Shown here piece by piece: positions 5,438 to 5,954 of a stretch of 5,954 nt of DNA; within the stretch, counting starts at the first letter, position 1, and each line of letters begins with the position of its first letter. A program made the position numbers and the translations under genes. The stretch is from an uncultured Lysobacterales bacterium (lineage in GTDB: Bacteria > Pseudomonadota > Gammaproteobacteria > Xanthomonadales > SZUA-36), in the NCBI GenBank assembly GCA_937995275.1, contig CALKKN010000356.1, forward strand, positions 1 to 5,954, written 5' to 3'. Below the pieces are notes generated by a model that was given only the letters and a program-made list of their open reading frames with translations, did not search any database and was not told where the DNA came from.

Positions 5438-5954
5438 ATTCCAGGGGAAAATGGCAATTGAACACCTGCTTGCCCGCGCCCCTGGCCAACTTGGGGAACG
5501 AAACCCTGCATTGCTCGCGGGCTCGCGGGCAGCGGGTGTGGAACTCACACCCCGGGGGGCGGTGCAGCAAACCCGGAAGTTCTCCCGCCAATTGAATTCG
5601 GTTCACCTTTGCGTCCGGATCCGGGCCGGGATTGGCCGACAGCAGGGCCGCGGTGTAGGGATGACGGGGCCGGCTGAAGAGCTGCTGTGATTCGCCCTGT
5701 TCGACAAAACGCCCCAGGTACATGATGGCCATCTGATCGGCCACATGGCGCACCACGTTCAGGTTATGCGTGATGATCAGGATGCCCAGCCCCATTTCCC
5801 GCTGCAGGCGGGACAACAGGTTCAGCACTTCGCCCTGGATGGACACATCCAGGCCGGCCGTGGGCTCATCGGCAATCAGCAGGTCCGGGTTCAGCGCCAG
5901 CGCGCGGGCCACGCCAACCCGCCGCGCCTGGCCGCCGCTCAACTGGTGGGGGTA
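5436..5954 (-). CDS. Oligopeptide/dipeptide ABC transporter ATP-binding protein, C-terminal part (5' end outside window)
   Basis: The frame is open to the right edge; 172 C-terminal residues are visible and the N-terminal Walker A part is missing because the window ends. These subunits hydrolyse ATP on the cytoplasmic face to drive peptide (or nickel or related solute) import. The visible part begins YPHQLSGGQ, the family signature (LSGGQ at visible residues 5-9). It continues with Walker B LLIADEP with catalytic Glu30, a D-loop AGLD, and an H-loop THN with His63. The run LDVSIQGEVLNLL and MYLGRFVE look closer to OppF/DppF than to OppD. The tail has the family's oligopeptide-transporter extension, ELPGLLHRPPGCEFHTRC, with four cysteines at visible residues 136, 142, 149 and 167 (C-x5-C-x6-C-x17-C). 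The next gene on the left, ppk2, is convergent, so this is the 3' end of its operon; the permease and binding-protein genes would lie to the right. Confidence 0.93.
   Translation of the reverse strand, partial: YPHQLSGGQARRVGVARALALNPDLLIADEPTAGLDVSIQGEVLNLLSRLQREMGLGILIITHNLNVVRHVADQMAIMYLGRFVEQGESQQLFSRPRHPYTAALLSANPGPDPDAKVNRIQLAGELPGLLHRPPGCEFHTRCPRAREQCRVSFPKLARGAGKQVFNCHFPLE

Noticed and set aside
5940..5942. TTG as start of the ABC ATPase gene
   Set aside because: It is the leucine of the LSGGQ signature; the frame continues to the window edge.

Overview
The window is GC-rich, with codon third positions strongly biased to G or C. It carries two complete housekeeping-type genes (rhlE and ppk2), one complete gene of unclear role, and a partial gene at each edge. 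The protein families and promoter style suggest a gammaproteobacterium. Something near the Xanthomonadales/Wenzhouxiangella or Chromatiales side is plausible, but that placement is inference. I see no mobile element, CRISPR array, tRNA or rRNA.

Left part (1-2730, + strand): the C-terminal part of a LVIVD-type beta-propeller protein with a helical tail, then, 42 nt later, an unusual membrane enzyme. The enzyme has an N-terminal anchor, an alpha/beta-hydrolase domain with a GHSAGG nucleophile elbow, and about eight C-terminal membrane helices. The short gap allows co-transcription. The hydrolase is the least characterised gene here and the best candidate for new biology.

Middle part (2731-4521, + strand): a 289-nt gap with an extended -10 promoter and a leader of about 190 nt that looks able to fold, including a stem that takes in part of the ribosome-binding site. 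It is followed by the DEAD-box RNA helicase rhlE. The helicase has all the expected motifs, a cluster of uncommon codons at the junction of its two RecA domains, and a basic, Asn/Gly-rich tail containing a 24-bp tandem repeat.

Right part (4522-5954): a one-domain class I polyphosphate kinase 2 (ppk2) on the + strand. It converges with the 3' end of an oligopeptide/dipeptide ABC transporter ATPase on the - strand, which runs off the right edge. That ATPase keeps the LSGGQ, Walker B and H-loop motifs and the four-cysteine tail of the OppD/DppF family.

The genes do not form one clear pathway. RhlE (RNA remodelling) and PPK2 (polyphosphate/nucleotide balance) may share a stress or growth-rate theme, but this rests only on adjacency. 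I found no clear evidence of a new multi-gene system. The points most worth following are the hydrolase-membrane fusion and the rhlE leader.
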